DNA of 64,000 bases from Elymus sibiricus (Eukaryota; Streptophyta; Magnoliopsida; Poales; Poaceae). Position 1 is the first letter of the stretch; each line of letters begins with the position of its first letter. Made by a program: the position numbers and the translations under genes. Under the pieces are notes generated by a model, which saw only the letters and a list, made by a program, of their open reading frames with translations, was not told the origin of the DNA and did no database searches. Positions 21,900 to 34,667 of the stretch are shown here, piece after piece. The stretch lies in assembly GCA_039707655.1 (NCBI GenBank), contig CM077668.1, positions 65,241,086 to 65,305,085 on the forward strand, read 5' to 3'.

Positions 21900-24800
21900 C
21901 CCGCAGTCGAAGCGTCGCCAGCGACACAGAGACTGGACCGAAACTCCTCAAATGTGGAAGTGGGCAGTCCCTTAGTCATCACATCGGCGAACTGTTGTGC
22001 TATCGGAACATGAAGAACGCGGATGCGTCCAAGGGCAACCTGTTCGCGCACAAAGTGAATGTCGAGCTCGATGTGCTTCGTTCGGCGATGATGAACGGGG
22101 TTGGCGGAGAGATAAACGGCGGAGACATTATCATAGTATACCACCGTAGCCTGAGAGACTCATGATGAAGCTCCTGAAGAAGTTGCCGAAGCCACGAACA
22201 CTCCGCCACGGCGTTAGCCACAGCGCGGTACTCCACCTCCATGCTCGAGCGCGATACTGTGGGTTGTCGCTTGGACGACCACGAGATGAGGGAAGGACCG
22301 AGGTAAACGCAGTAGCCAGAAGTGGAACGCCGGGTGTCAGGACAGCCGGCCCAATCTGCATCGGAGTAAGCTACCATGTCGGTGGACGAGGAGGCCGTCA
22401 AGGTGAGACCGAGAGCCATAGTGCCGCGAATGTACCGAAGAATCCGCTTCACCAGGTTTCAATGGGTGTCACGAGGAGCGTGCATATGAAGACAGACCTG
22501 CTGAACAGCATACTGTAGATCTGGCCTGGTGAGCGTCAAGTACTGAAGTGCACCGACAATGGAGCGGTAAAACGGAGCATCCGACGCTGATAATCCATCA
22601 TGAGCAGAAAGCTTGGCCTTCGTATCAACATGCGTAGAGACAGGCTTGCAATTAAGCATGCCAGCACGCTCGAGCAACTCGTGGGCGTACTTCTGTTGAT
22701 GAAGGAAAAACCCGTCAGCACGACGGACCACCTCAATCCCGAGAAAATAATGCAAAGGGCCTAGATCCTTGATGGCAAACTCGTCACGCAAACGAGCAGT
22801 GAGCTGCTAAAGAAGCTCAACTGAAGAGGCCGTTAGGATGATGTCATCGACATATAACAGAAGGTAAGCAGTCACAGTGACGTGATGATAAGCAAACATG
22901 CGTCTGAACGCGTAACACTGAATCCAAGATGCTGGAGAAACGTGGCAATGCGCTGGTACCATGCACGTGGGGCTTGCTTAAGCCCGTAGAGAGAGCGTGA
23001 CAGCAAGCACACATGATCAGGGTGAGTGGCGTCGACGAAACCGGTGGGCTGCTGGCAGAAGACTTGCTCGGCGAGGTGTCTGTGGAGGAAGGCGTTGGAG
23101 ACGTCCATCTGATGCACCGGCCATGCACGGGAAACTGCAAGCTGCAGAACCGTGCGGATCGTGCCCGGTTTGACAACCGGGGCAAAAGTGTCGGTGAAGT
23201 CAACTCCAGCACGCTGACGAAAGCCACAGACGACCCAGCGGGCTTTGTACCGCTCAAGGGTACCGTCGGAACGAGTCACGTTGGCGTTGCGAGGCCGAGG
23301 AACAAGCTGCCATGTCCGATTGCACTGAAGAGCGTCAAACTCCTCTTGCATCGCAGCGAGCCAGTGAGGGTCACGAAGAGCCGCTCGAGCTGACGATCGA
23401 AGAGGGGACGGCGTGGAAGTCTCGGCGGCAAGGAGGTACTTGTCACACGAGTACCGGTTGCTGGGGCGATGAATGACTGCCCGAGCACGAGTTGTCATAA
23501 GACGAGCAGACGGAGCCGGCGCAACGGGTGAAGATGATGAAGAACCCGTCGCAGCCGAATCAGCAGAAGCCGGGGTGTCGAAGGCCCAGTAGAGCCGGAC
23601 GTAGAGGCGGGCGAGGGGCCAGCCGACCCGATCGAGTCGGCCGTGGAGGGACCGACTGAGCCGGCCAATGGACCGACCGAGTCGACCGAGCCGACCGTAG
23701 CAACCGAGCCAGTCGGCGAGGAGTCCTCCAAGGCGGCCTCTGGATCAGCCGTGGGTGCTGAGTTCACGGCCATGGCAGCCGAACTGGACGCAGCACCACC
23801 TGCGGTAGGGTGCGCCGGAAAGCCGGGGGGCGGGCCGAGGGCAGCCCGTGTGCGGCCCGGAGATGAGCCCGGCGAAGAGCCGCCGGTGGCTGGCGACGAC
23901 AATGGAGGAGCAGCCGGAGGTACCTGCTGAAATGGGAAAACTTTCTCGTCAAAGTAAACGTGCCGCGAAGTGAAAACGCGATGGGAGATGGGATCATAGC
24001 ATCGGTAGCCTTTGGTGTTTGGTGGATAGCGTATGAAGATGCATGCGAGAGACTGAGGTGCAAGCTTATGCGGGGTGGTGGCGGCGATGCTAGGATAACA
24101 GAGACACCCGAAGACACGTAACTCATCATAAGAAGGTGGAGTCCCGAAAAGGAGGTGATGTGGTGCATAGTTCCATCGAGGACGACATGCCCGGAGATTG
24201 AGAAGAAGTGATGTGGTGGCAAGAGCATCTGGCCAAAACCGAGGGGGCACGTTAGCATGGAAAAGAAGCGTACAGACGCAGTCATTAAGAGTGCGAAGAA
24301 CACGCTCAGCTCGGCTGTTTTGTTGCGAAGTGTACGGGCATGTAAGACGAAAAACAGTACCATGGTGGGCAAGTAAATTGCGGATGATGAGATCGTCAAA
24401 CTCTTTTCCATTGTCGGTTTGAAGCGCATGAATGGGGCAACCAAACTGCGTAGTGACAAAGGAGTAAAAAGCTGTCAAAGTGGAAAGCACATCCGACTTA
24501 CGCCGTAAAGGAAAAGTCCACACATAGTAAGAATTATCGTCAAGAATGACAAGATAATAAAGGTAGCCCGTATTACTTGCAATCGGAGAGGTCCAAACAT
24601 CGCTATGGATCAACTGAAAAGGATAGGATGCAATGGTGGATGAATTATTAAAGGGAAGCCTAACATGTTTGTCGACACGACATGCATGACAAGTATGATC
24701 CTCAATCTTATTACAACTGAAACTGAAACTCTTAAGAATATGACGGAGTGTGACTGGGTTGGGGTGACCCAAACGAGCATGCCAGAGATCTACACCGGCG

Positions 24801-26409
24801 GAGAGGGCGACGGGTGCGGTGGCGGTGGCGGATGAAGGATGAACCGGGTAGAGCTCGTCAGGGTTGTCACATCGGTGGAGTACCATCCTGGTTCGAGCGT
24901 CCTTGACACAAAAACCAAGTTCGTCAAATTCAATAGTTACAGGATTTTCACGAGTAAAAGATCGAACGGAAATAAATTTTTTAATGAGTGAAGGCGAAAC
25001 AAGAATATTAGACAGTGTCAACGGCATAGAATTAGACGGAAAAGAGGCATGCCCAACATGGGTAACAGGAAGAGTGGAACCGTCACCGACAGTAATGCGA
25101 GTAGAGGTGGTGACGGGATGGAAGGAGTTGAGATTACCAGGGTGGGAGAACATGTGGGCAGTGACCCCGGTGTCCATATACCAGTCACCGCCGCCGGTGT
25201 AGGTGTTGGGCGAAGGCGCGGCGAGGGTTGGATCCCATGGCGCCGGTGGTAGGGTCGTTGTCATGTTGGAGTAGTATGCACCGGCGTGCTGCGGGGGAGG
25301 AGGAAGGAAACCTCCCGGCTGCTGTGGTGCGGCATAGTGCACCTGGTGAGCCGATGGGCGAGGGCCAAGCAGAGTCGAAGCCGGTGCACGAGGGACCGGC
25401 ATGGTGTATGCGTGGACAACACCCGTCCACGGGTTGTACCCGGCTGTCCAGGGCGGCGGGGGCTGCTGCTGGCGTGGAGCACCACCGGCGTGCTGCTGCT
25501 GTTGCGGCTTGCGGCCACCACGCTTGCCGCGGCGGCGGCGATCAGACTGCGCGGGCGGCTGCTGTTGAGGAGGTGGCGCCGCATACGGCGGCTGCTAATG
25601 GTGTGCCACGTACGGCGGTGGCGGAGGAGGCGTCGTGTACTGCTGCTGCTGGTGATGTGGCACGGGAGGCCGCGGCTGCTGATGAGCAGGGGGCGGCGGG
25701 GCAGGGCCGCCACGAGTGGTCCCCGACGTTAAGGGCAGTGTGCTGCGCCCTGGACCTGACTTGCTTCATCCTCCGTTCCTCTAGGCGGAGGTAGGCGACA
25801 AACTTGGGGAGCGAAGGTTCCGGAATCAAGGTGAGGTTCGCCACCGCATTGCCGAAATCCTCATTGAGGCCGGCAGTGAGCGTGCTGAGAAGAAGATCAT
25901 CATCAATCTTTGCACCAATGTCGCGGAGCTCGTCAGCGAGGGTCTTGAGACGGCGACAATAATCGTCAATGGAGGAATCATCCTGGTGGCACCCAAAAAA
26001 TTCTTGCTGCAGAAAAACACGCCATTGGAGACGATTGTCGGTGAAGAGTCCGTTCAGGTTGGTCCATATGGCATGAGCATCGTCGCCATCGCTCACGACC
26101 GTGTGGAACAGATCCTTCGAGATGGTGAGATAAAACCATCAAATAAGAGTGGCATCGATGGCAGTCCACTCATGATCCCCACGCATGGCACGCGAGCCGA
26201 CGGAGCCATCGACATGATCGATGAGATGGTACTCTCGGAACACGAGGGAGAAATATGTTTTCCAGGCATAGTACGTGGACTCGAGTTGATCAAGACGAAC
26301 AGGGACACGATCATAGATGTTGAGATCACGGATGTCGATGGCGGCGGGCGGGTCGGGGCCAGCAAAAGGATTGCTGCCGCCGGAGATGGAGGAGTTGGGA
26401 GTAGATATG
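21900..26409 (-). pseudogene. copia gag-pol polyprotein, decayed
   Basis: Read on the minus strand, gag includes VRLDQLESTYYAWKTYF and DDYCRRLKTLADELRDIGAK. A protease motif (WYMDTGVTAHM) and GAG-pre-integrase (LWHARLGHPN) follow, then the integrase core (HSDVW, LQTDNGKEF, QQNSRAER), RT (RYKARWVV, YGLKQAPRAWYQ, YVDD) and RNase H ([19 protein letters not shown]). Defects visible: the expected start ATG reads ATA near 26,409; a CGA-to-TGA stop is in gag near 26,130; gag runs through a frameshift before protease; an apparent in-frame loss removes residues between LVPRPRNANV and RSDGTLERYK; and stops lie near 22,807 and 22,458. It is not functional. Confidence 0.92.
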
Positions 26410-26587
26410 GTGCCGGCGGGTTAGGGTTAGGGTTTGGTGGGAAGAAGGATGCGGCGGCGCGAGGTGGAAGCAGCGGCGGCGTGGAGAAAAGAGGAGGGAC
26501 GCGGCGGCGGCAGGAAGGTGCAGCGGCGACGTAAGGGAAGAAGTGCGGCGGCGGCGCTAGGGGCAGAAGCTAGGTTTTGGGATCGCG

Positions 26588-26600
26588 GTAGCTAATACCA
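26588..26600 (-). other. degenerate primer-binding site of the copia element
   Basis: Minus strand TGGTATTAGCTAC directly adjoins the 5' LTR. The first seven bases match the plant initiator-tRNA-Met site and the rest has drifted. Confidence 0.6.
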
Positions 26601-26757
26601 TGTAAGAGATGTTGCAATGCACGATGTATTGATGGTGTGCAATATGCACGTATATATCATGTACAAGGTGGGCCTCTACCTTAATCTATACATGGAATAT
26701 GAGGTGGCCTTGGTGTACAAGGAAATAATCTATACATGCAATATTATGTGCTCAACA
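26601..26757 (-). repeat. copia 5' LTR (157 bp)
   Basis: Plus strand begins TGTAAGAGATGTTGCAATGC and ends GTGCTCAACA, then the TSD CCTAC. Confidence 0.95.
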
Positions 26758-26954
26758 CCTACTAACCGGAATAAATGGTCTGAAGGGACTGAGCTGCCTT
26801 CCGCACACATTCACAGTTTCAAACGGAATAACTCATTTACAGTTCACTCTCGGTTTTTACGTATAAATCCTTGCAGAACTGTTCTGGTAACATTATTGGT
26901 AATCGAGCATTAGCTTCAACTTAAGAACACCGGCATGGTTTTGCAGTAACAAAT

Positions 26955-27785
26955 GGCCAAATCCTCTATAACACTAAGCTCTCTAGTTTTAGAGAGCCCA
27001 CATTCAATTGAGGTCTTCAATTAGAATTGGTTCACCCGATTTTGATCGGGTCAACAATTTCTCAAAGCTCTCTCATTCAATCCTTATATACTATACACTA
27101 TGCTTCCTAATTTTTAAGGCCTCACAATTAATTGAGGTATTAAATTTAGAATTGAGTCAACCGATTTTGATCGGGTCAACATTTTCTCAAGCTCTCTCAT
27201 TCAATTATTTTCCTCTATAACACTATGCTCCCTTATTTCTAATGCCTCACAATCAATTGAGGTCTTCAATTTAGAATTGGGTCATCCAATTTTGACCGGG
27301 TCAACAATTTTATAAGGAGCTCTCTCATTTAGTTTTTTAATACACTATGCTTCTTAATTTTGAACCGATTTTGACCGGGTCAACACTTTCTCAAGCTCTC
27401 CCATACAATTCTTTTTTCTCTATCCTCCATAACACTATGATCCCTAGTTTTAAAGATCCCACATTCAATTGAGGCCTCCAATTAGAATTGGGTCACTCGA
27501 TTTTGACCGGGTCAACAATTTCTCAAAGCTCTGTCGTTCAATTCTTTTATACTATACGCTATGCTTCTCAATTTTTAAGGCCTCACAATTAATTGAGGTC
27601 TTCAATTTAGAATTGGGTCACTCGATTTTGACCAGGTTAACAATTTCTCAAGGAGCTCTCCCATTCAAGTATTTGTATTCACTATATTCCCTAATTTTGA
27701 GCTCTTTCATTCAATTGTGGTATTCAATTTTAGATTTGGTTTACGATTTTGATCGGACCAACGGTTTTTCCAATTCAATCAGCAA
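26955..27785. repeat. diverged tandem repeat, unit about 125-135 bp
   Basis: Six to seven degenerate units share CAATTGAGGTCTTCAATT, GATTTTGACCGGGTCAACAA and TTCTCAAAGCTCTCTCATTC. One unit near 27,300-27,370 is shortened to about 77 bp. No coding signal; this may be part of the Helitron that ends at 28,333. Confidence 0.85.
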
Positions 27786-28022
27786 CAACCGGCCTATATT
27801 AACATATCAGTCCCGCGCATCCTCCCACCACCTAAAAAAAGTGACACAATGTGATACTGTAGCACCAATATACATGCAGCCACCAACACAGAAATTTTCC
27901 CACATAAATATAGGTTGGTAGCGGATAACATAGAATCACACCACGAAAGGCCCACTGAATTAACGCATTATAAATAAAAATAAAACACACTCCATCATCT
28001 CCCCCACCCACCTAACTAAATA

Positions 28023-28273
28023 TCCACCAGTTCCAAAATATAAGGGGTATTCGTTTTTGGGAAAGTCAAATTTCTAACATTGACCAAATTCAGAGCAAAA
28101 TATATCGACATCCACAATATTAACAAAAAAGGTATGGAAATTCATTTCATGATGAATCTAATCATAATGATTTGATATTATGGATTTTGATATATTTGTC
28201 TAAAAAATTGATCAAACTTAAAAGGCTTGACTTTTCAAAAAGTAATACACCTTATATTTTGAAACATAGTGAG
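28023..28273. mobile_element. Stowaway-like MITE, degenerate
   Basis: About 250 bp with inverted ends CAGTTCCAAAATATAAGG and CCTTATATTTTGAAACATAG, bordered by TA. The outer CTCCCTC-type bases have drifted on both sides. Confidence 0.65.
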
Positions 28274-28294
28274 TATTTTTTAAGAAACTCAACA

Positions 28295-28333
28295 ACACCA
28301 ACGGCGCAGCAAAGCGCGCCCAACCCTTCTAGT
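28295..28333 (+). mobile_element. putative Helitron 3' terminus
   Basis: An imperfect hairpin (GGCGCAGC-AAA-GCGCGCC, 28,303-28,320) precedes CAACCCTT and CTAGT (28,329-28,333), followed by AT-rich sequence. This fits the plant Helitron 3' end. The 5' end was not found. Confidence 0.55.
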
Positions 28334-29062
28334 ATATATTATTCACAGAAGATACAAATACTATCAAGGGCTCTCATCAGCAATGGATACACCTGTCAGG
28401 CTATCACTGCAGTACTCTGGATGCCAAAGACTAATCATATTCATTCAAGGGTGATGCAGAATAATAGGTTGCTGAACTGAAAATTTTGAAATAACCTAGA
28501 AGCTATAAAAGGGCATCGATACATATTCAAAAACAAAAAGGGAATGAAACTATGACGCGCTGAACAAAAATATGAAGTACTACCATGCAGAAATTTGAGA
28601 ATCAACATCACAATAAGCTAATCACTAATCCAACATCAATAATCCTAAATGCATGGTTGAATTATACACTAACCAACTGCTATGAATAAAGTTTAATAGA
28701 AGTATTTGATAGCAGCCAAAAAGAGTAAAATGCTATATACAGTTGGTCCAATGGTCCAATGCTTTGCAAGACCATATAAATTACTCTAAATATATGACTA
28801 GACAATATGGAAAATTAATAAACATACAGTATTAATGATTTATTTCGTAGTAAAAGAAGATAGGTAATGGAGATTGCATTAGTAAATAAAAAGAAAAAGA
28901 TGTTGCTTTTATGTAGAATTAAAAATGTGGAGAGCACATAAATACATATGGCTATCCTATTCCATAACAAAGAAGAATAAATCAGCTAGCCAAAGAGCTA
29001 AATCAGTCTCAGTTGTGAAGGTTGTAAGCTATATCCCGTAGCTGACAAGTCATCAAAGCAGG
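28334..29062. other. intergenic, nothing recognised
   Basis: AT-rich sequence with no supported gene or element boundary. Confidence 0.5.
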
Positions 29063-29535
29063 AAAAAAGCGGCAACAACAATAACAACAACAACAAAGCC
29101 TTTAGTCCCAAACAAGTTGGGGTAGGCTAGAGGTGCCATAAGATCTCGCGACCAACTCATGATTCTGGCATATGGATAGCAAGCTTCCACGCACCCCTGT
29201 CCATGGCTAGTTCTTTGGTGATACTCCAGTCCTTCAGATCTCTCTTTACGGACTTCTCCCATGTCAAGTTCGGTCTACCCCGACCTCTCTTGACATTATC
29301 AGCACGCTTTAGCCGCCAGCTATGCACTGGAGTTTCTGGAGGCCTGCGCTGAATATGCTCAAACCATCTCAGACGATGTTGGATAAGCTTCTCTTCAATC
29401 GGTGCATCTTTTGGGTTTCATCTCCATAAGAGTGGCTGAGTTTTGACGTTGGCTCGCCAAGCCTATCACAACCTTCCTCCTTTATCCGGGCTTGGGACCA
29501 GCTATGTTCAGACAACATAGGTGGAGTTATCAAAG
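29063..29535 (-). mobile_element. RTE-type LINE, 3'-terminal fragment
   Basis: On the minus strand the fragment ends in a (TTG)n tail after CTTGTTTGGGACTAAAGGC, a common end of plant RTE-clade LINEs. Upstream it encodes the end of the reverse-transcriptase protein: LIQHRLRWFEHIQRRPPETP, then RGRGRPNLTWEKSVKRDLKD. A further upstream part reads GAGCCAACGTCAAAACTCAG. The rest of the element is missing, a 5' truncation that is normal for LINEs. Confidence 0.82.
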
Positions 29536-29649
29536 CAAAAAAAAACATATTCAAGATTTTCATTGATATAGATGTAGATGAAATAAAGATCCATATTCAG
29601 TATGCTATGCTTAGTCCTTTCTGGAACTGGGACATAATAATGAGGATAT

Positions 29650-30117
29650 TCAGAGAAAGAGGAAAATCACTTCAAACCACATTTTCCTACTTGTGAGCTT
29701 ATCAATCAAGCTCACTCGTGATGCCATCTCTTCCTGAACTGACATTGACATGCACAGCATGCCAAAGGCACATAACCCTACCATCGACATCAACACTGGT
29801 ACTCTTAACAGTCTGAAATCATCACCCACAACTAACAAGCCCAGCACTGGCTGATACCGCCTTGGCGTGCTCCATCGTGCCATGTTACAGAATACACAAA
29901 CACCGGTGAGCGCATCTAAAACAAATAAGATGAGCATACATAGTCCTTCACCTGCGACATCGAAGCCCTTTGACCACCCATACAAACAAATTTGAAGTAT
30001 TTGTACTTTCAAGATGTAAATGTCCAAATTCAAGTACCAACATAAATGAAAGAATTCAAGCAGCAATATAGGATGGCAGGCTGTAAATTCAAATGGATCC
30101 CATACACAAACCTGCAT
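29650..30117 (-). CDS. hypothetical hydrophobic reading frame, unrecognised
   Basis: A 155-residue open frame on the minus strand has hydrophobic stretches (GLCMLILFVLDALTGVCVF; LMSMVGLCAFGMLCMSMSV) and a more protein-like middle part (MARWSTPRRYQPVLGLLVVG). The second half looks like an exon, and possible splice sites (ATGCAG|GTTTGT) occur at its start. It ends 70 bp from the MULE 2 insertion point. It may be a relic of a small membrane-protein gene or a chance frame. No family is recognised. Confidence 0.22.
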   Translation of the reverse strand: MQVCVWDPFEFTACHPILLLEFFHLCWYLNLDIYILKVQILQICLYGWSKGFDVAGEGLCMLILFVLDALTGVCVFCNMARWSTPRRYQPVLGLLVVGDDFRLLRVPVLMSMVGLCAFGMLCMSMSVQEEMASRVSLIDKLTSRKMWFEVIFLFL

Positions 30118-30184
30118 CTAGAATTCAATGGGTCACCAATGATTGAAGAGAGTAAGAATCTTCTTCTTTGTCACTGATTTCAAG

Positions 30185-30422
30185 GAGTAAATTGCAAAAA
30201 ACCACCACATTTGGGGACCCTAAAACAGAAAACCACCACCTTTCATTTTTTTTAAAAACTGCCACATTTGTGCTGACAGTTTTCAAATAACGCTGATTGA
30301 ACGGTTTGGCGTGTCTGAGTAAAAACCTGACCGCTTGGGCCCGCTGTCAGGCGCCACGTGAACATGCGGAGACGGCGCTCGTGACGCGCCGTTAGACGGC
30401 GTCGCACAAAACCTAACGAGCC
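30185..30422 (+). repeat. MULE 2 left terminal inverted repeat
   Basis: 238 bp matching the inverse of 61,262-61,502 with about a dozen small differences. The outer part holds ACCACCACATTTGGGG; the inner part is GC-rich (TTAGACGGCGTCGCACAAAA). Confidence 0.93.
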
Positions 30423-30783
30423 CGCACACAGCACCCAGTCCCCCCCCCCCCAAATCGCATCGCGCCTCCTTCCCACCCTAGCTCACTTCCCCCATGGCCA
30501 CCGGCGGCGGAGGCTCAGCCGGTGACGGCAGGGACGACTGCGACCTCTCCATCACCCATTCTGCTGGCTGCTCTGCCCTTCCTCGCTCTCCCACGGTGCT
30601 CCCTGGTACGGTCGGCGCAGTTCGATCCGCCGTCATCGGTGGAGATGAGCGCGGCGAGGATGGCAACATCTTCAACGGAAGCTCCGACGACATTGCGGCA
30701 CGGGCGGCCGGCAAATTGGCCCAGGTCTGGAAGGCCAATCCAGGGCAGAGCCACCACTTCACTTCCGGCCTCGGCGGCGTGGA

Positions 30784-31318
30784 GTGAGTGTTTTCCTGCC
30801 CCATCACAATTTTTCCCTTGTGATTATGCTAGTGTAATTGTACAATTGGTGTGATTTTGCTTGTGATAATACTATTTCCTCTGTTTGTATCTCAATTTAG
30901 GAATTAGGGTTTGTAGTTCAGTTTAGGAATTAGGGTTTGTAGTCCAGTTAAGGAACTTTATGTTAACTGAACTTTATGTTAACTAAATATGAGCTCAATT
31001 GGTTGGAAGTGTAACTGAATTTAGTGTTAACTGAATATGAGCTAAATTGTGGATAACTAAATTTAGTGTTAACCGATCTCAATTGACGAACTGGATTGAG
31101 TGTTAACTGAATATGAGCTCACTTGACTGAATGATATTTACTGTTAACTGAATTTATTGTTAAGTGAGCTCAATTGACTGAACTTAATATAATGTTGTCT
31201 GTTATCTGAATCTGCTGTTCACTTTCCTGTTTGTCTGAATGATCTGTTATATCAATTTAATGAATATGCTGTTAACTGAAATTCTCTGAACTGAATCTGC
31301 TGTTAACTGAACTTGCAG
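30784..31318 (+). repeat. transposase intron 1 with degenerate TTAACTGAA repeats
   Basis: The intron is bounded by GA|GTGAGT and TTGCAG|TT. Its last 400 bp consist of loose repeats of TGTTAACTGAATATGAGCTC of variable length. Confidence 0.65.
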
Positions 31319-33147
31319 TTTGGATGAAGATGAACCATGGGATATGAGGTTTCATTTCCAAGGCTGTGACAATCTGGAAAGGACCTTATGTGAAGCAGAT
31401 ATCACATATATCAACATGTTAGCTATTATTGGGATAGAGGGCTATGATCAAAAGGATTCCATGTACTATGTGAAGCAAGAGGGTGTAGGAATGGCAGGCA
31501 TGCAGCTAATCAAATCTGAGGAAGATGTAGAGGAAATGCTATTATTGTATGAGGACAAGAGGTGTGTTACTATCACAGTAATGAAAGGAAGAGAGTCAGA
31601 GATGGCAAAGGTGCAGATCAACATTGGAGATGGATGTGAAAATCAGATTCCAATTTCTGAGATTGGTTCTCCTAAGGTGTACAATATAGATGATGCAGGT
31701 GTGCTCTATGAAAGTCAGACCAGTGAACATCAACCAGATATGTGTGCTCCACTTGTTAGTGTTCACACAGAGGACTCCTATGGAGAATATCTTTTCACTC
31801 AGGAGAGTTGCAATGTGAAAAAGGGGAAGGACATAGCTGGTGTGAAAGAGTTAGATGATTTTCTTAATGAGTTTGCTGATGACATGCCAGTAGTACAAGA
31901 AGAAGAAAGCATGGAAGAGGATGAGTTGATGGACACATAAGAGATTGATGGTGAGAGGTCTGAAGAGTAGAAAGAGGAAGAGGAGCAAGATGATGCAGAT
32001 TTGCACCAGAAAATAAAAGATCTGAAGAGGAAGAGGGTTTTTGAAGGTGATTCAGAGCCAGAAGACCTATTCTGTGAGGCTGAGATGGAGGATGAAGGAG
32101 AGGGGTTTGTTGAAGCACCAACTGTTGAGAAATTGCCTGTTAGAAGAGGTCCAACATCTAGATCACACTGTAGTTCACAAGACAAACTTGAGGCAGACTA
32201 CATTCCCTTATCTGATGAAGATATAGATGATGAACTTCATGTTGATTCTGATGAATAAGTAGTGTTCTATTGTCCCTCATCTGGTAGAAAGTCCAGGGCA
32301 AAAAAGAGGAAGGCCAGGATATGGTATGATGAAAAGAGGCTTGTGCCACAGGAGCAAATTTGCTGGCACATGTGTTTTGTTGATGTTTACCAGTTCAGAA
32401 GAGCATTGGTTAACTTGCATGTGACACAGAGGAGGAACTTCCATTACCACAGGAACAACAAAGACAGGATCATAGTGGATTGTGTGGAGAAACAATGCCC
32501 CTTTCACATGGTTGCATCTGTTGTTGGTCAAGAAAAAACATTTTGTATTAGGAAGCTGCAACTAGAGCATACATGTGCTCCAAATGGTGAGAGCTGCAAG
32601 GTTCCTGCTCGTTTTGTGGACAAAGCAGTTGAAGAATGCTTCAGGACAGATCCTAGAGCAGGCATTCAGCCTGTCATAGACAAGACAAAGGAGAAGTGTG
32701 GTGTCGAGGTTGGTAAGATGATGGCATACAGGGCAAGGCATCAAGCTCTGGGAGTTGTTCAGGGTGATCAGTAAGCACATTACACTAGGATTAGAGACTA
32801 TCTTCAAGCTATTTTGGACACAAACCCTAGGAGCAGATGCATTGTCACAACTAGAGTTGTCAAAGAGCATTCCAGCAAAAATCCCAGATTTCATAGACTG
32901 TTCATATGTCTTGCAGCACAAAGGGAGGGTTTTCTTAAAGGATGTAGACCTTTCATTGGTATGTTCTTGTGTGTAGCAATTTGTCTTTCACATACACATT
33001 GTTGCATCTCTTATGTTGTACTTATTTCAGGTCTAGATGGGTGTTTTGTGAAGCTAAACACAGGACAACAAATCTTAGCTGCAACTGCCAGAGATGGAAA
33101 CAATAATATATACCCTTTGGCCTTTGGAGTAGTTGAGAAGGAGGACA

Positions 33148-34667
33148 TGATAACCCACAAGTATAGGGGATCAATTGTAGCTTTTTCGATAAATAAGAGT
33201 GTCAAACCCAACGAGGAGCTAAAGGTAGAATTAATATTCCCTTCAAGTTCTATCGACCACCGATACAACTCTGCGCACACTTAATGTTCGCTTTACCTAG
33301 AATAAGAATAAAACTAGAAGTACTTTATAGGTGTAATGCTAGAACTACTTTGTAAGAATAAAACTAGGGGTACTTTCCGAGATAACAAAAGCTAGTTTGT
33401 TTTAGTAGAGAACTTTTTGTAACACAAAAGAAAGATTGTCCATAGGCAATTGAATATGACATGTGTGATAATTATTATATGCAATGAGGGAGAGGCATAC
33501 GCTAACATACTTTCCGTACTTGGATCATATGCACTTATGATTGGAACTCTAACAAGCATCCGCAACTACTAAAGATCATTAAGGTAAAACCCAACCATAG
33601 CATTAAGTAAAAACTCCCCTTTACTCCCATACGCAACAACCCCCTTATTCGGGTGTAAGCTTCTGTCACTCTAGCCGCCCACTATAAGAGAATTATGAAC
33701 GTATTGCAAACCCTACAGCGGGAATCCCTCACGCTTGCGCGACACGGAGGGCACCATAGGACAGCACCAGTTTAGAATACAACTCATATCAATCACACCA
33801 TACCACAATTAACCCGTAGGACAAAAGAAATCTACCCAAACATCATAGGATTGCCACATATCATTGGATAATAATATATAGCGTTAAGCACCATGTTTAT
33901 GTAGAGATTATAGCGGGGAGAAGAGGTGTTACACCGCTGCATAGAGGGGGAGAGAGTTGGTGTTGACGGCGGCGAAGTTGTTGGTGTAGATCGCCGTCAA
34001 GATGATTGCCCCGACGGCGTTCCGGCGCCACCGGGAGAGAGGGGGAGAGAGCCCCCCTCCTTCTTCTTCTTCCTTGGCCTCCCCCCTAGATGAGAGGAGA
34101 GTTGCCCCTCTGGTCCATGGCCGCCATGGCTCCCGGAGGGCAGGAGCCCCTCCGAGATTAGATCTCTCTCTCTCTCTCTCTCTCTCTGTTCTCTTCTGTT
34201 TCGCGTTCTTGTTTTCTGGCTGAAAACCGTTTCTTATATTCCCGGAGATCCGTAACTCCGATTGCGCTGAAATTTTAACACGAATTTTTTTCGATATAAG
34301 CTTCCTTGCGACTGAAGAAGAGCCCCAACCGACTTACGGTGTTCCCACAAGGCACCACCACGCTACCTGGGGGGTGGTCGTGCCAAAGTGCCTTGTGGAG
34401 GCTGTGGACCTCCGTTTGCGTTGATTCCACCTCCCAAAAATCACATATATTCCAAAATAATTCTCCGTAAAATTTTATTGCGTTTGGACTTCGTTTGATA
34501 TGGATTTTCTGTGAAACAAAAAACAAGCAGAAAACAGGAACTGGCACTGGGCACTGGATCAATATGTTAGTTCAAGAAATCATATGAAATGTTGCCAAAA
34601 GTATGTGGAAATTGTATGATATTGGCATGAAACAATCAAAAATTATAGATACGACGGAGATGTATCA
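33148..34667 (-). repeat. 3' LTR of the gypsy-type element (1,520 bp)
   Basis: Plus strand starts TGATAACCCACAAGTATAGG and ends GACGGAGATGTATCA. It differs from the other LTR by substitutions, a longer (CT)n tract near 34,163 and about 34 extra bases near 34,390. Confidence 0.95.

Larger units (their letters stand above)
21739..26757 (-). mobile_element. Ty1/copia LTR retrotransposon with very short LTRs
   Basis: A 5,019-bp element on the minus strand is flanked by the perfect 5-bp duplication CCTAC (21,734-21,738 and 26,758-26,762). The LTRs are 157 bp, start TG, end CA and differ at only a few bases. Beside the 5' (right) LTR the minus strand reads TGGTATTAGCTACC, a degenerate form of the initiator-Met primer site TGGTATCAGAGC. 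Beside the 3' (left) LTR is a purine run ending CGGGGGAG. Domain order is gag, protease, integrase, RT, RNase H, which defines copia. Confidence 0.96.

Noticed and set aside
23495..26534. Long plus-strand open frames across the copia element
   Set aside because: They are antisense shadows of the GC-rich gag-pol coding strand and have no independent motifs.
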